From VAZQ01 sp034669045 (GTDB lineage: Bacteria > Pseudomonadota > Alphaproteobacteria > Rhizobiales > Xanthobacteraceae): DNA of 64,000 bases. Below, one piece after another: positions 17,142-25,486 of the stretch (position 1 is its first letter; the number at the start of each line of letters is the position of its first letter). Both the position numbers and the translations under genes were made by a program. Location of the stretch: contig JAXDOD010000168.1 in assembly GCA_034669045.1 (NCBI GenBank), forward strand, positions 35,079-99,078, in the 5' to 3' direction. The notes beneath the pieces were generated by a model, which searched no databases, was not told where the DNA came from, and was given only the letters and a program-made list of their open reading frames with translations.

Positions 17142-17592
17142 CGTCGCCACCTCGTGCCTATTCCAACCCGGGATCGTGGCTGTTGTCGATAGTGCCGGTG
17201 ACGCAGCCGCGGAATGATCGTTGTGCTACTCAAGCCGCAGGGTCGTTGGTGCGCCTGAATGAGGCATCTGCAGTCCTGGCGTGTTTTGCAACAAATTGAA
17301 CGAATTCAAGCTTGCCGGCCCCCGGTTCGATCGAGGCTATTCGGTTGAGGCTATGACGGCGTCTTCCCCTGAATGATCATCCCATATTAATTCACCCGCC
17401 GGTAGTTGGTTGCATGTGCGCCGGACCGGCCAAAATCGCTTCCACGTCAAGGTGAAGGCGGTTCCGGATCGGCGGTGCAGCACCGCCTGCGGGACACGGT
17501 CGCGGCTTGAATGCCCGTGCGGTCCGCAGGTTGCCGCCTCCGCGCCGATGTTCTAACCATGCTTGCGCAGGCCTGCCGCGGGAGACGGGTTG
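17142..17592. other. 451-bp intergenic region, divergent promoters
   Basis: Lies between the divergently transcribed receptor gene and the biotin-carrier gene. An AT-richer stretch near 17370-17395 (ATGATCATCCCATATTAATT) is the most promoter-like part for the rightward genes. No coding gene, tRNA or riboswitch was recognised; the open frames here are shadows. Confidence 0.4.
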
Positions 17593-18066
17593 ATGGAGCT
17601 GACCGAAGACGACGTGCTTGAAATCCTGAAACTGTTCGAGCAATCGAAGTTCGACTTCCTTCAACTGCAGCAGGGCGAGCGGAAGATCACCGTCAGCAAG
17701 GGCGGCTACGTCCCGGCCGGCGCGCCGGCTTCGCCGCAGACGCCGGTCGTCGCGCAAGCGCCCGCGGTTGCGCCGCAGTCCGCGTCAATGCCGCAGGCCG
17801 TGTCCGTCGACGCCGGGCTCGTCCCGGTCACCGCCCCCATGGTGGGAAAATTCTACGCCGCGGCGTCGCCGTCCGATCCGCCTTACGTGCAGCCGGGCAC
17901 CCGCGTCGAGGTCGGCGCCACCGTCTGCCTGCTCGAAGTGATGAAGGTGTTCGCCAGCGTCAAGGCGGAAACCGCCGGCCTGATCGAGAAAATCCTGGTG
18001 ACCAACGGCGAGTTCGTCGAGTTCGGCCAGCCGCTGTTCCTGTTGCGGCCGGACGGTCCGGCGTAA
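17593..18066 (+). CDS. biotin carboxyl carrier protein
   Basis: 157 residues starting at MELTEDDVLE; ten upstream in-frame codons are less likely. N-terminal AccB-like helix (LKLFEQSKFDFLQLQQGERKITVSK region), a flexible Ala/Pro linker (about 40-75) and a C-terminal biotinyl domain (about 78-155). The biotin acceptor is Lys118 in EVMKV, where most carriers have EAMKM. It is followed 15 bases later by a carboxyltransferase, and no biotin carboxylase (AccC) is nearby. The carrier must borrow one encoded elsewhere or use another. This pair, not the fatty-acid ACC, is its likely partner. Confidence 0.85.
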   Translation: MELTEDDVLEILKLFEQSKFDFLQLQQGERKITVSKGGYVPAGAPASPQTPVVAQAPAVAPQSASMPQAVSVDAGLVPVTAPMVGKFYAAASPSDPPYVQPGTRVEVGATVCLLEVMKVFASVKAETAGLIEKILVTNGEFVEFGQPLFLLRPDGPA

Positions 18067-18081
18067 CGCGGAGGAATTGCC

Positions 18082-19548
18082 ATGGACGACATCCATTTCG
18101 TCGACACCACCATTCGCGACGGCCACCAGAGCCTGTGGGCCGAGCGCATGTCGACCGGCATGATGCTGCCGATCGCCAAGAACCTCGACGCGGCGGGCTT
18201 TCTCGCCATCGAGCTGCTGTCGGGCTCGCATATCAAGAAGGCGGTGCGCGAGCTGCGGGAGGATCCGTGGGAGCGCATCAAGCGCGTCTGCGCGCTCTGC
18301 CCGAACACGCCGATGCGGCTCATTGCCGGGCGCGTCAACACCTTCGGCTTCGATCCGCCCTGCATGTACGAGCTCTTCATCGAGCGCATGGCGGCCAATG
18401 GCATCCGCCAAGCGCGCATCTCGGAGCCGTGGAACGACCTGCCGGGCTGGACCTATCGCGTCGAGGTGGCGCGCAGGTTCGGGCTCGATCCGATCGTGAA
18501 CCTGATCTACTCGGTCTCGCCCGTGCACACCGACGCGTATTACGCGGAGCGCTGCCGGCAGGCGGTGACGCTCAACCCGTTCCGGCTCTGCCTCAAGGAT
18601 CCCGGCGGGCTGCTCACCCCCGAGCGCACGCGCACGCTGGTGCCGGTGGTGCTCGCCAACGCCGGCGGCATCCCGGTCGAGCTGCACAGCCATTGCACCA
18701 CCGGCCTCGGTCCCCTGGTCGCGCTCGAAGCGGTCAAGCTCGGCATCCGGATCGTCAATACCGGCGTGCCGCCGCTCGCCGACGGCTCGGCGCTGCCCTC
18801 GGTCTACAACGTAGCGCGCAACCTGCGCGCGCTCGGCTACAGGACTGTGATCGACGAGGACGTGCTGCACCCGGTCACCGAGCATTTCAACGTCATCGCC
18901 AGGCGTGAGGGTTTCCCGCTCGGGGTGCCGGCCGAATACGACGAGGCGACCTATCAGCACCAGGTGCCGGGCGGCATGATCTCCAACCTCGGCCACCAGC
19001 TCCGCCAGGTCGGCAAGGAGGCGCAGCTCGCGCAGGCACTGGAGGAGACGAGCCGCGTGCGGGTCGAGTTCGGCTATCCGATCATGGTCACGCCGCTCTC
19101 GCAGTTCGTCGGCAGCCAGGCCGCGATCAACGTCATCGTCGGCGAGCGCTACAAGGAGGTGACCGACCAGGTCATCCGCTATGCGCTCGGCCATTTCGGC
19201 GAGGAAGCCGTCACCGCCATGGATCAGGAGGTGCGCGAAAAGATCCTCGACCGGCCGCGCGCCAAGGAGATCATGGCGCAGACGCGCGAGCATCCGAGCA
19301 TCGATGACATGCGCCGCCAGCTCGGCGGCGCCGGCGTGTCCGACGAGGAACTGCTGCTGCGCTGGCTTCTCAACAAGGAGGACATCGCGGCGATGCGCGC
19401 CGCCGGACCCGCCAAGGACTACGTCACCACCCGCCACCCGCTGGTCAAGCTGATGGCCGATCTCACGCAGCGCGCCGACTGCAACCTGATCCAGGTGAGC
19501 AAGCCCGGCTTTGCGCTGACGCTGGAACGCAGGGTGGCGGGACAGTAA
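18082..19548 (+). CDS. biotin-dependent carboxyltransferase (OadA/PycB-like)
   Basis: 488 residues. TIM-barrel carboxyltransferase of the pyruvate carboxylase/oxaloacetate decarboxylase alpha group: DTTIRDGHQSL with Asp8, carbamylated-Lys candidate Lys172 in CLKDPGGLL, metal ligands His202 and His204 in LHSHCTTG. A PYC_OADA-like helical region follows (about 290-430). It lacks its own biotinyl domain, so the carrier directly upstream must serve it. CGGAGGAATTGCC precedes the ATG. It probably carboxylates or decarboxylates a 2-oxo acid. A Bug receptor follows in the same direction, which may bring in the acid. Confidence 0.85.
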   Translation: MDDIHFVDTTIRDGHQSLWAERMSTGMMLPIAKNLDAAGFLAIELLSGSHIKKAVRELREDPWERIKRVCALCPNTPMRLIAGRVNTFGFDPPCMYELFIERMAANGIRQARISEPWNDLPGWTYRVEVARRFGLDPIVNLIYSVSPVHTDAYYAERCRQAVTLNPFRLCLKDPGGLLTPERTRTLVPVVLANAGGIPVELHSHCTTGLGPLVALEAVKLGIRIVNTGVPPLADGSALPSVYNVARNLRALGYRTVIDEDVLHPVTEHFNVIARREGFPLGVPAEYDEATYQHQVPGGMISNLGHQLRQVGKEAQLAQALEETSRVRVEFGYPIMVTPLSQFVGSQAAINVIVGERYKEVTDQVIRYALGHFGEEAVTAMDQEVREKILDRPRAKEIMAQTREHPSIDDMRRQLGGAGVSDEELLLRWLLNKEDIAAMRAAGPAKDYVTTRHPLVKLMADLTQRADCNLIQVSKPGFALTLERRVAGQ

Positions 19549-19648
19549 CCTCGGTGGTGTCCTGCCAAAGCCGGTATCGAGCTCGGCGCTGTCTGCGCCG
19601 ATGTTCGGTCTCCGCGAGGCGGCGACAGTAAAAGTCTGGATGGCGAAC

Positions 19649-20683
19649 ATGACGAGACGCATGGTCCTGATCGCATTCTCGGCAGTCCTCTGCGCGACTG
19701 CCGCCCCGGCCGCCGCGCAGGACAGCGTCGCCGACTTCTACCGCGGCAAGCAGGTGCGTTTCATCGTCGGCTCGGCCGTCGGCGGTGCCTACGATCTCTA
19801 CGCGCGCGCCATCGCGCGTGTGATCGTCCATCACATCCCGGGCAACCCGACCGTGATCGTGCAGAACCAGCCAGCCGCCGGCGGCATGGTGATGACCAAC
19901 CAGCTCTCCAGCCAGGGCCCGCGTGACGGCACCGCGATCGGCGTCCCGCTCAACGGCATCCCGACCGCGCCGATGCTGCAGGCCGGCGCGCAGTTCGATT
20001 CCTCGAAGCTGATCTGGCTCGGCAGCGCCAACCGGGAAGCCTATGTCGGTTTCGTCTGGCACACGGCGCCGGTGTCGAGCATCGCCGAGATGGCCACGAC
20101 CGAGGTGGTGGTCGGCACCACCACGGCCGGCGCCACCATGGGCGACTTCCCGGCGCTGCTCAACGATCTGCTCGGCTACAAGTTCAAGGTCGTGCGCGGC
20201 TACCAGGGCACGCCGCAGATCAATCTCGCGATCGAGCGCGGCGAGATCCAGGGCAACGCCGGCGTCGGCTGGTCCTCGATCAAGATGCTCACGCAGGCCT
20301 GGATCGACGAGAAGAAGATCAAGCTTCTCGTGCAATACAATGCCGAGCCGTATGCGGAGCTTCCCGGCGTGCCGCTGGTGATGTCGCTCGCCAAGACCGA
20401 CACCGACCGCCAGGCGATGCGGCTGCTGTTCGCGCGCACCGAATATGCGCGGCCCTATTTCCTGCCGCCCGACGTGCCGGCCGATCGCGTGGCGGCGCTG
20501 CGGCGCGCCTTCGACGCCACCATGAAGGACCCCGCGTTCCTCGCCGAGGCGGCCAAGCTCCAGCTCGAAATCTCTCCGATGAGCGGACAAGCCATGCAGG
20601 CGCTGGTCGGCGATCTCGCCCGGACGCCGCCGGAGATCGCGGCGCGCGTGCGCAACGCGCTGGAGGCGCCGGCCGGGAAGTAG
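19649..20683 (+). CDS. Bug/TctC-family solute-binding protein (copy 4, divergent subfamily)
   Basis: 344 residues from ATG 19649 (GGATGG upstream); ATGs at 19601 and 19640 are in frame but lengthen the signal peptide. Signal peptide ends APAAAQD, then SVADFYRGKQVRFIVG, the same divergent start as the receptors at 2242 and 3398. It also has QNQPAAGGMVMTNQL and ERGEIQGNAGVGW. Periplasmic receptor for a small acid, placed 100 bp after the carboxyltransferase, so a link between uptake and biotin-dependent metabolism is plausible. Confidence 0.85.
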   Translation: MTRRMVLIAFSAVLCATAAPAAAQDSVADFYRGKQVRFIVGSAVGGAYDLYARAIARVIVHHIPGNPTVIVQNQPAAGGMVMTNQLSSQGPRDGTAIGVPLNGIPTAPMLQAGAQFDSSKLIWLGSANREAYVGFVWHTAPVSSIAEMATTEVVVGTTTAGATMGDFPALLNDLLGYKFKVVRGYQGTPQINLAIERGEIQGNAGVGWSSIKMLTQAWIDEKKIKLLVQYNAEPYAELPGVPLVMSLAKTDTDRQAMRLLFARTEYARPYFLPPDVPADRVAALRRAFDATMKDPAFLAEAAKLQLEISPMSGQAMQALVGDLARTPPEIAARVRNALEAPAGK

Positions 20684-20734
20684 TCCAGGCCGTCGCAGAC
20701 GGTACGCGGACGCCGCAATCGGCCCGACCAGGCG

Positions 20735-20833
20735 ATGCAACTGCTGCTGAAATTAATCGAAACCGATCCCGAAGACGTCGAGGCCGTGCTGACCGGCGAT
20801 CATCGCGAACGCCGCAGACGCCGGATCAGTTGA
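20735..20833 (+). CDS. small ORF of unknown function (possible gene remnant)
   Basis: 32 codons beginning MQLLLKLIETDPEDVEAVLT and ending in an Arg-rich tail with a TGA. The frame is open upstream to the preceding stop but without another good start, and no Shine-Dalgarno is visible. It is either a tiny hypothetical gene or the tail of a decayed one. Confidence 0.15.
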   Translation: MQLLLKLIETDPEDVEAVLTGDHRERRRRRIS

Positions 20834-20843
20834 GCAGCGCGCC

Positions 20844-21839
20844 TCAATCCATCAGCTTGAGGTGGCTGTTCTCCCGGAACACCCTCGACCAGCGCTCCGA
20901 CTCGGCGCGGATGAACGCATCGAACTCGGCGGGCGTGCTGCTGACCGGATTGATACCGGCCTTTTCCAGCCGCTCCACGATCGCCGGGTCGGCATAGATC
21001 GCCGCGATCTCGCGCTGGATCTTCTCGACGATCGGCTGCGGCATGCCGGCCGGCCCGGTCAGACCGATCCAGGTCGAGCTTTCGTCGAGGCCCGGCAGGC
21101 CGGCGGCGACGCTGAGCGCCGGCAGATCGGGAAACAAAGCGAGCGGCCGGTTGGTGTATTTCGCCAGCGCCCGGTAATGGCCGCCCTGGATCAGCGGCAT
21201 GCTGGTCCCGGTCGAGTCGAGCGCGAAGTCGACCGTGCCGGCGAGCACCGCCTGGCCGATCTCGGCCGAGCCCTTGAACGGGACGAGCTGTACGTCGATG
21301 CCGGCGGTCTTGGTGAACAGGAGGGCGCCGAGCCGCGACGTGATGGTGCCGGCGCCCATGTTCATCTTGCCCGGATTGGCTTTCGCCTTGTCGATCAGCT
21401 CCTTGACGGTCTTCGGCCCGTCGCTCGCGCGCACTACCAGGAGCGACATGTTCTTGGTCAGGAGCGTGATCAGCGAGAAATCCTTGAGCGGGTCATAGGG
21501 CAGGTTGTTCATGACCAGCGGGTTCATCACCATGGTCGTGTCCATCGGCGTGAACAGCGTGTAGCCGTCGGGCGCCGCGCGCGCGACCGCCTGCGCGGCC
21601 GGCGCGGTGTTGCCGCCGGCGCGGTTCTCGATCACGACCGGCTGGCCCCAGTGCTCGCTCATCTTGAGCCCGACGAAGCGCGCGATCAGGTCGGCAGGCC
21701 CGCCCGCGGGAAACGGCACCACGATGCGGACCGCCCGGTTCGGATAGGCCGCCGCGTCGGACACGCCTTGGGCGGCGGCCGGCGCGATCGCGGCGAGGCA
21801 CGCGAGCACAATCGCCGTGCTCCTGACCGTGGCACCCAT
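20844..21839 (-). CDS. Bug/TctC-family tripartite tricarboxylate receptor (copy 5, classical)
   Basis: 331 residues from ATG 21839 (GGGAA just upstream); ATG 21860 overlaps the stop of the transglycosylase gene and is an alternative with coupling. Signal peptide ends APAAAQG. Classical Bug motifs: NRAVRIVVPFPAGGPADLI, VIENRAGGNTAPA, ARAAPDGYTLFTPMD, VPFKGSAEIGQAVL. It is a periplasmic carboxylate receptor without membrane partners in the window. It lies directly behind a lytic transglycosylase gene, an association that is probably positional only. Confidence 0.87.
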   Translation of the reverse strand: MGATVRSTAIVLACLAAIAPAAAQGVSDAAAYPNRAVRIVVPFPAGGPADLIARFVGLKMSEHWGQPVVIENRAGGNTAPAAQAVARAAPDGYTLFTPMDTTMVMNPLVMNNLPYDPLKDFSLITLLTKNMSLLVVRASDGPKTVKELIDKAKANPGKMNMGAGTITSRLGALLFTKTAGIDVQLVPFKGSAEIGQAVLAGTVDFALDSTGTSMPLIQGGHYRALAKYTNRPLALFPDLPALSVAAGLPGLDESSTWIGLTGPAGMPQPIVEKIQREIAAIYADPAIVERLEKAGINPVSSTPAEFDAFIRAESERWSRVFRENSHLKLMD

Positions 21840-21859
21840 GTCGTTCCCGGGCCGCGCCA

Positions 21860-23068
21860 TCACCGTGCCGTGCGCAGGCGCTGCAGCAGGTCCTGCGTCG
21901 GCCAGGAATCGGCCGGCATGCCGAGCTTGAGCTGCACGTCCTTGACGGCGTTGCGGCTCTTCAATCCGAGCACGCCGTCGATGCGGCCGACGTCGTAACC
22001 GCGGCGGGCGAGGATCTGCTGCAGCTCGCGGTTCTCATCGATGGTGAGCTTCGGGATGTTGGCGGCGCCGCGCGCCATCGCCGGCGCGCCGTCGAGCCGC
22101 GCCGCGTAATAGGCCGCGGTCAGCGAATACATCAGCGACGCGTTCCATTTCAGGTAGGCCTGGAAGTTGTCATAGGCGAGGAAGGCCGGGCCGAAGCGTC
22201 CCATCGGCAGCACCAGCGACGACTTCAGGCCGTCCGCCTGGAGCTGGCCGCCGGGCCGCGTCACGCCCCAGCTCGCCCATTGCGAGCGCGGGTGCTGGAT
22301 CGTGAGGTCGGCCTCCTGCCACTTGAGGTTCTGCGGGACGCGCACCTCCTGCAGCCAAGGCTCGCCGCGCTTCCAGCCGAGATGCAGCAGATACTTGCCG
22401 GTCGAGCCGATGACGTCGGGAATGCTCTTGATCAGGTTGCGATGGCCGTCGCCATCGTAGTCGAGGGCGTGCGCCATGTATTCGGACGGCATGAACTGCG
22501 TATGCCCGAGCTCGCCCGCCCAGGAGCCGATCATCTCGTCCGCCCGCAGGTCGCCGCCCTGAATGAGGCGCAGCGCGTCGAGCAGGTGGCCGCGGAACAT
22601 GTCCGGTCGCCGGCAGTCGTAGGCCAGCGTGGTGAGCGACTTGATCGAATGGTCCTTGCCCTGGCCGACGCCGAAATCGCTTTCCAGCCCCCAGTAGGCG
22701 GTGATCACGGCCGCCGGGACGCCGAACTCCTTCTCCTCGCGCGCAAACAGCGCTGCGTGCTGCTTCATCTTGGCGGCGCCTCCCGGCAGGCGGCCGCCGG
22801 CCAGCATCTTGTCGGACATTTCCAGGAAGGTCTGCGCGAAGAAGCGCTGCCCGCGGTCGATGCCGATGATGCGCTGGTCGAGGACCATGTAGGGCGAGGC
22901 GGCCGCCAGGGTGGCGGCCGAAATGCCCTGCGCGGCGGCCTCGCGCTTGAAGTCGGCGAGCCAGCGGTCGAAGTTGGCGGTGTTGCGGCAATTCTCCTGC
23001 GCCAGCGCGGCGATCGGCGCCGCCAGAAGCACCGCAGCCACGCTGCAAGCCAGTCCCATCCGTCGCAT
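21860..23068 (-). CDS. lytic murein transglycosylase B-type with peptidoglycan-binding domain
   Basis: 402 residues with a signal peptide ending AALAQE. The MltB-type catalytic domain (about 28-325) carries the catalytic Glu129 in AYWGLESDFG, followed by GELGHTQFMPSEYM and the conserved YDGDGHRNL. A C-terminal PG_binding_1 domain (about 343-398, LARRGYDVGRIDGVLGLKS region) follows. It cleaves the MurNAc-GlcNAc bond of peptidoglycan with 1,6-anhydro product formation in the periplasm. A GTG two codons upstream (23074) is an alternative start. Confidence 0.9.
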   Translation of the reverse strand: MRRMGLACSVAAVLLAAPIAALAQENCRNTANFDRWLADFKREAAAQGISAATLAAASPYMVLDQRIIGIDRGQRFFAQTFLEMSDKMLAGGRLPGGAAKMKQHAALFAREEKEFGVPAAVITAYWGLESDFGVGQGKDHSIKSLTTLAYDCRRPDMFRGHLLDALRLIQGGDLRADEMIGSWAGELGHTQFMPSEYMAHALDYDGDGHRNLIKSIPDVIGSTGKYLLHLGWKRGEPWLQEVRVPQNLKWQEADLTIQHPRSQWASWGVTRPGGQLQADGLKSSLVLPMGRFGPAFLAYDNFQAYLKWNASLMYSLTAAYYAARLDGAPAMARGAANIPKLTIDENRELQQILARRGYDVGRIDGVLGLKSRNAVKDVQLKLGMPADSWPTQDLLQRLRTAR

Positions 23069-23331
23069 TGTCACCGTCCGTTGTTGTCGCGGCTATTGTT
23101 TCCCCGCAAGGCCGTGGCCGCAAGCGGCCCGGAGCAGACATGTTGTCTCGTGCAGGAAGGTCCCGCCGGCGCTCCTTGCTGGTCTTGCATCATCTCGCCT
23201 ATCCTGCGGGGCAGGAGCAGGCCGGGTCGCAGTCGGGGCAGTGCGGCTAGGGACGACGGATTTTCGACAACATGATGACCGGTGACGGGATGACGCCTAG
23301 CTGCTGCGGCAGCGACCATTGGGAGACGAAA

Positions 23332-23847
23332 ATGCGGATTGGTGCGTTGCTGGCTTTGACGATCACGGCTGGCCTCCTGCTCGGCGCCGGCGCCCAGGCC
23401 CAACCCCCGGCGCCGCCGCCGCCCCCGCCTGCCGCGCCCGAATACGGCTTGCCGATCTCCAGCGAGCAGGCCCGGGAGGCGGCCGCCGCGGCGCTCGCGG
23501 AGGCGAGGAAGAACGGCTGGCGCATGGCCGTCGCCGTGGTCGGGCCGGACGGCTACCTGGCCTATTTCGAGAAGATCGACGGCACCCAGAACGCGTCGGT
23601 CCTGCTGGCGCAGGCCAAGGCCCGTACCTCCGCGCTCTACCGCCGGCCCAGCAAGGTCTTTGCGGACCAGTTCGCCGCCGGCAATACCGGGTTCATGAGC
23701 TTCCCGGACGAGGCGCGCCCGATCGCGTCCGAGGGCGGCATCCCGATCGTGCTCAACGGCAAGCTTATCGGGGCCATCGGAGCGAGCGGCGGCACCGGCC
23801 AACAAGATGGCGTTGCCGCTGCCGCCGGCGCCGCTGCGGTGAAGTAA
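23332..23847 (+). CDS. exported GlcG/HbpS-family protein
   Basis: 171 residues from the ATG after GGGAGACGAAA; upstream in-frame ATGs are not supported. A signal peptide ends GAQAQ, followed by a run of Pro/Ala. The rest is the GlcG/HbpS fold (formerly DUF336): SEQAREAAAAALAEARKNGW, VVGPDGYLAYFEKIDGT, AQAKARTSALYRRPSK, and a Gly-rich end GAIGASGGTGQQDGVAAAAG. Related proteins bind haem or other small ligands or accompany catabolic operons; a specific role is not visible. A decayed copy of its central and C-terminal parts lies at 25127-25224. Confidence 0.83.
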   Translation: MRIGALLALTITAGLLLGAGAQAQPPAPPPPPPAAPEYGLPISSEQAREAAAAALAEARKNGWRMAVAVVGPDGYLAYFEKIDGTQNASVLLAQAKARTSALYRRPSKVFADQFAAGNTGFMSFPDEARPIASEGGIPIVLNGKLIGAIGASGGTGQQDGVAAAAGAAAVK

Positions 23848-24063
23848 GTTTGGGCCGTCTGGTCCCGCATCGTTGGCCGCGGGCTTGAGGGCCGTGCGAT
23901 CTTGCCGCGTCGAGGGCGCAGGGTGAACGCCCCGCGTCAGCGATCGAGTTGAAGGCAGAACCCTGGTAAGGCAAAGTGCATGAGAGCCGGCTCCATACAT
24001 AACTGGAGAATTCTGGATACGCTGTCTGTCATCGCATAAGCGACCATTCGAAGGAACCCTCTG

Positions 24064-25002
24064 ATGATCAAGATCACACCGGCACAGTTCTTTGCAGCAA
24101 TGTGCGTGTTGGCGTTTCATGCGGGGCCCGCTCAGGCGCAGAATACCAGATCGTTCATCTCGGCAGGCGGAAGCGACGGCAACCCTTGTACCCGTGTCGC
24201 TCCGTGTCGAACATTGCAGATCGCTCACAACAACACCAATCCCGAGGGTGAGATCAATATGCTCGATCCCGCCGGCTACGGCGCCGTGACGATCACGAAG
24301 TCTATCAGCATCGTAAACGATGGCGTCGGCTCGGCGGGCATCCTGGTGCCGCCTGGGCAAACCGGAATTACGATCAACGGGGCCGGCGTGGTCGTGAACT
24401 TGCGAGGCCTCATCATTGAGGGCGCCGGAGCTGGTCAGACTGGAGTGAAGTTCACAAATGGCAAATCGCTGACTATCGAGAACTGTGTCGTTCGGGGCCA
24501 CACATCAATCGGTATCCTGTTTCTTTCGACTACTACGAGCAACCTTTCCATCTTAAACACCCTAGTTTCCGATAACGCTGCTTCGGGGATCGGCGTCGCA
24601 CCGACCGGCTCCAGCGTCACAGTAACTGCGGTGTTCAATCGGGTCGAAGTGCAAAACAACGGCGGTCATGGCATCTCTGTCGACGGCCCCGGTGCTACCG
24701 GGAATATCACCGCGGTCGTGGAAGAAAGTGTGGCCGCTCACAACGGAGATGTTGGCTTTCGCGTATCGTCGACTTCCGCAGTCGCCACCCTTTTGGTGAA
24801 CCGTTCCGTTTCCATCAATAATGTTACAGGTTTGCGGGCGTCGAACGGTTCAGCAACTCTTCGCATCGGTCAATCTGTGGTGACGGGAAATGCTACCAGC
24901 TGGGACGCTGTGACCAGTGGAATCTTGCGTAGCTATGCTGACAACTACATCGACGGCAACTTCGACGGCAATCCCGCACCTACTTCCATCGTCAAAAAGT
25001 AG
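24064..25002 (+). CDS. exported right-handed beta-helix protein
   Basis: 312 residues with a signal peptide ending PAQAQN. After a Cys-containing N-terminal part (SAGGSDGNPCTRVAPCRTLQ) come repeated short strands with Ile/Val/Gly/Asn/Ser periodicity typical of a parallel beta-helix (SISIVNDG, LIIEGAGAG, LTIENCVVRG, SNLSILNTLVSDN, FNRVEVQNNGG). No pectate-lyase or glycosidase catalytic motif was recognised. Base composition is clearly less GC-rich than its neighbours and third positions are often A or T, a sign of transfer or relaxed codon use. AAGGAACCCTCTG precedes the ATG. Probably a surface or periplasmic protein. Confidence 0.75.
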   Translation: MIKITPAQFFAAMCVLAFHAGPAQAQNTRSFISAGGSDGNPCTRVAPCRTLQIAHNNTNPEGEINMLDPAGYGAVTITKSISIVNDGVGSAGILVPPGQTGITINGAGVVVNLRGLIIEGAGAGQTGVKFTNGKSLTIENCVVRGHTSIGILFLSTTTSNLSILNTLVSDNAASGIGVAPTGSSVTVTAVFNRVEVQNNGGHGISVDGPGATGNITAVVEESVAAHNGDVGFRVSSTSAVATLLVNRSVSINNVTGLRASNGSATLRIGQSVVTGNATSWDAVTSGILRSYADNYIDGNFDGNPAPTSIVKK

Positions 25003-25126
25003 CAGCGCACTTCAACTTCCACGCCTCGATGAAGGTATTAAAACTATTTCTTAGTGGCGACGGTTGGCGCACGTAGCTGCTCACGGTCCCGCTGTTGAGC
25101 GAATACCGTTGACGCCGCAATCGTCA

Positions 25127-25224
25127 CGAGGCGAAGAAGAATAGCTGGCGCATGGCGGTCGCCGTGGTCGGGCCGGACGGCTATCTGGTTTGCCGCCACG
25201 GCGGGTGCCAACGCGGTGAAGTGA
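25127..25224 (+). pseudogene. decayed fragment of the GlcG/HbpS-like gene
   Basis: The bases at 25128-25189 match the sequence encoding KNGWRMAVAVVGPDGYL of the gene at 23332 with few changes. They then jump with a frame shift to sequence matching its last codons and stop (AGANAVK then TGA). About 230 bases of the middle are missing. The downstream flank also resembles the flank of the intact gene, so this is a partial duplication now bracketing the beta-helix gene. Confidence 0.75.
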
Positions 25225-25416
25225 GCTTGCGCCGCCCGCCGGCGGCATGGCTGGCCCGCTCGCGCGCCGCTGCGATTTTGCCGCGCCCGGCCGGGAAGAG
25301 CGCACGCGACAGTCCGCAACTATCTGATATTGTTCATGTTTCTAGCGCAAGCAGCGGGCTGGGCGTAGCCCCGGCAAAAACCCCGCAACCGAGACACTTT
25401 TCACGGTCTGGCGACG

Positions 25417-25422
25417 TATAAT
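25417..25422 (+). promoter_or_regulatory. candidate -10 element for egtB
   Basis: A perfect TATAAT lies 65 bases before the preferred egtB start. The -35 side is weak. It overlaps an in-frame ATG at 25421, which argues that this ATG is not translated and that the start lies further down. Confidence 0.35.
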
Positions 25423-25486
25423 GCAGGGAACCAGGCGCAACGTTCGCCCGTTGCGTCCTCGACACATCGCCAGCCTGGGATTGGGC

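Larger units (their letters stand above)
25003..25486. other. 484-bp region without an intact gene
   Basis: Contains the GlcG/HbpS-like remnant (25127-25224), degraded flanking sequence, and the putative promoter of the ergothioneine genes. No other coding gene was seen. Confidence 0.5.

Noticed and set aside
17325..17345. GGTTCGATCG resembling a tRNA T-arm
   Set aside because: No acceptor, D-arm or anticodon stem could be built around it.
25421..25486. ATG at 25421 as egtB start
   Set aside because: The ATG overlaps a TATAAT box and lacks a Shine-Dalgarno; ATG 25487 is preferred.
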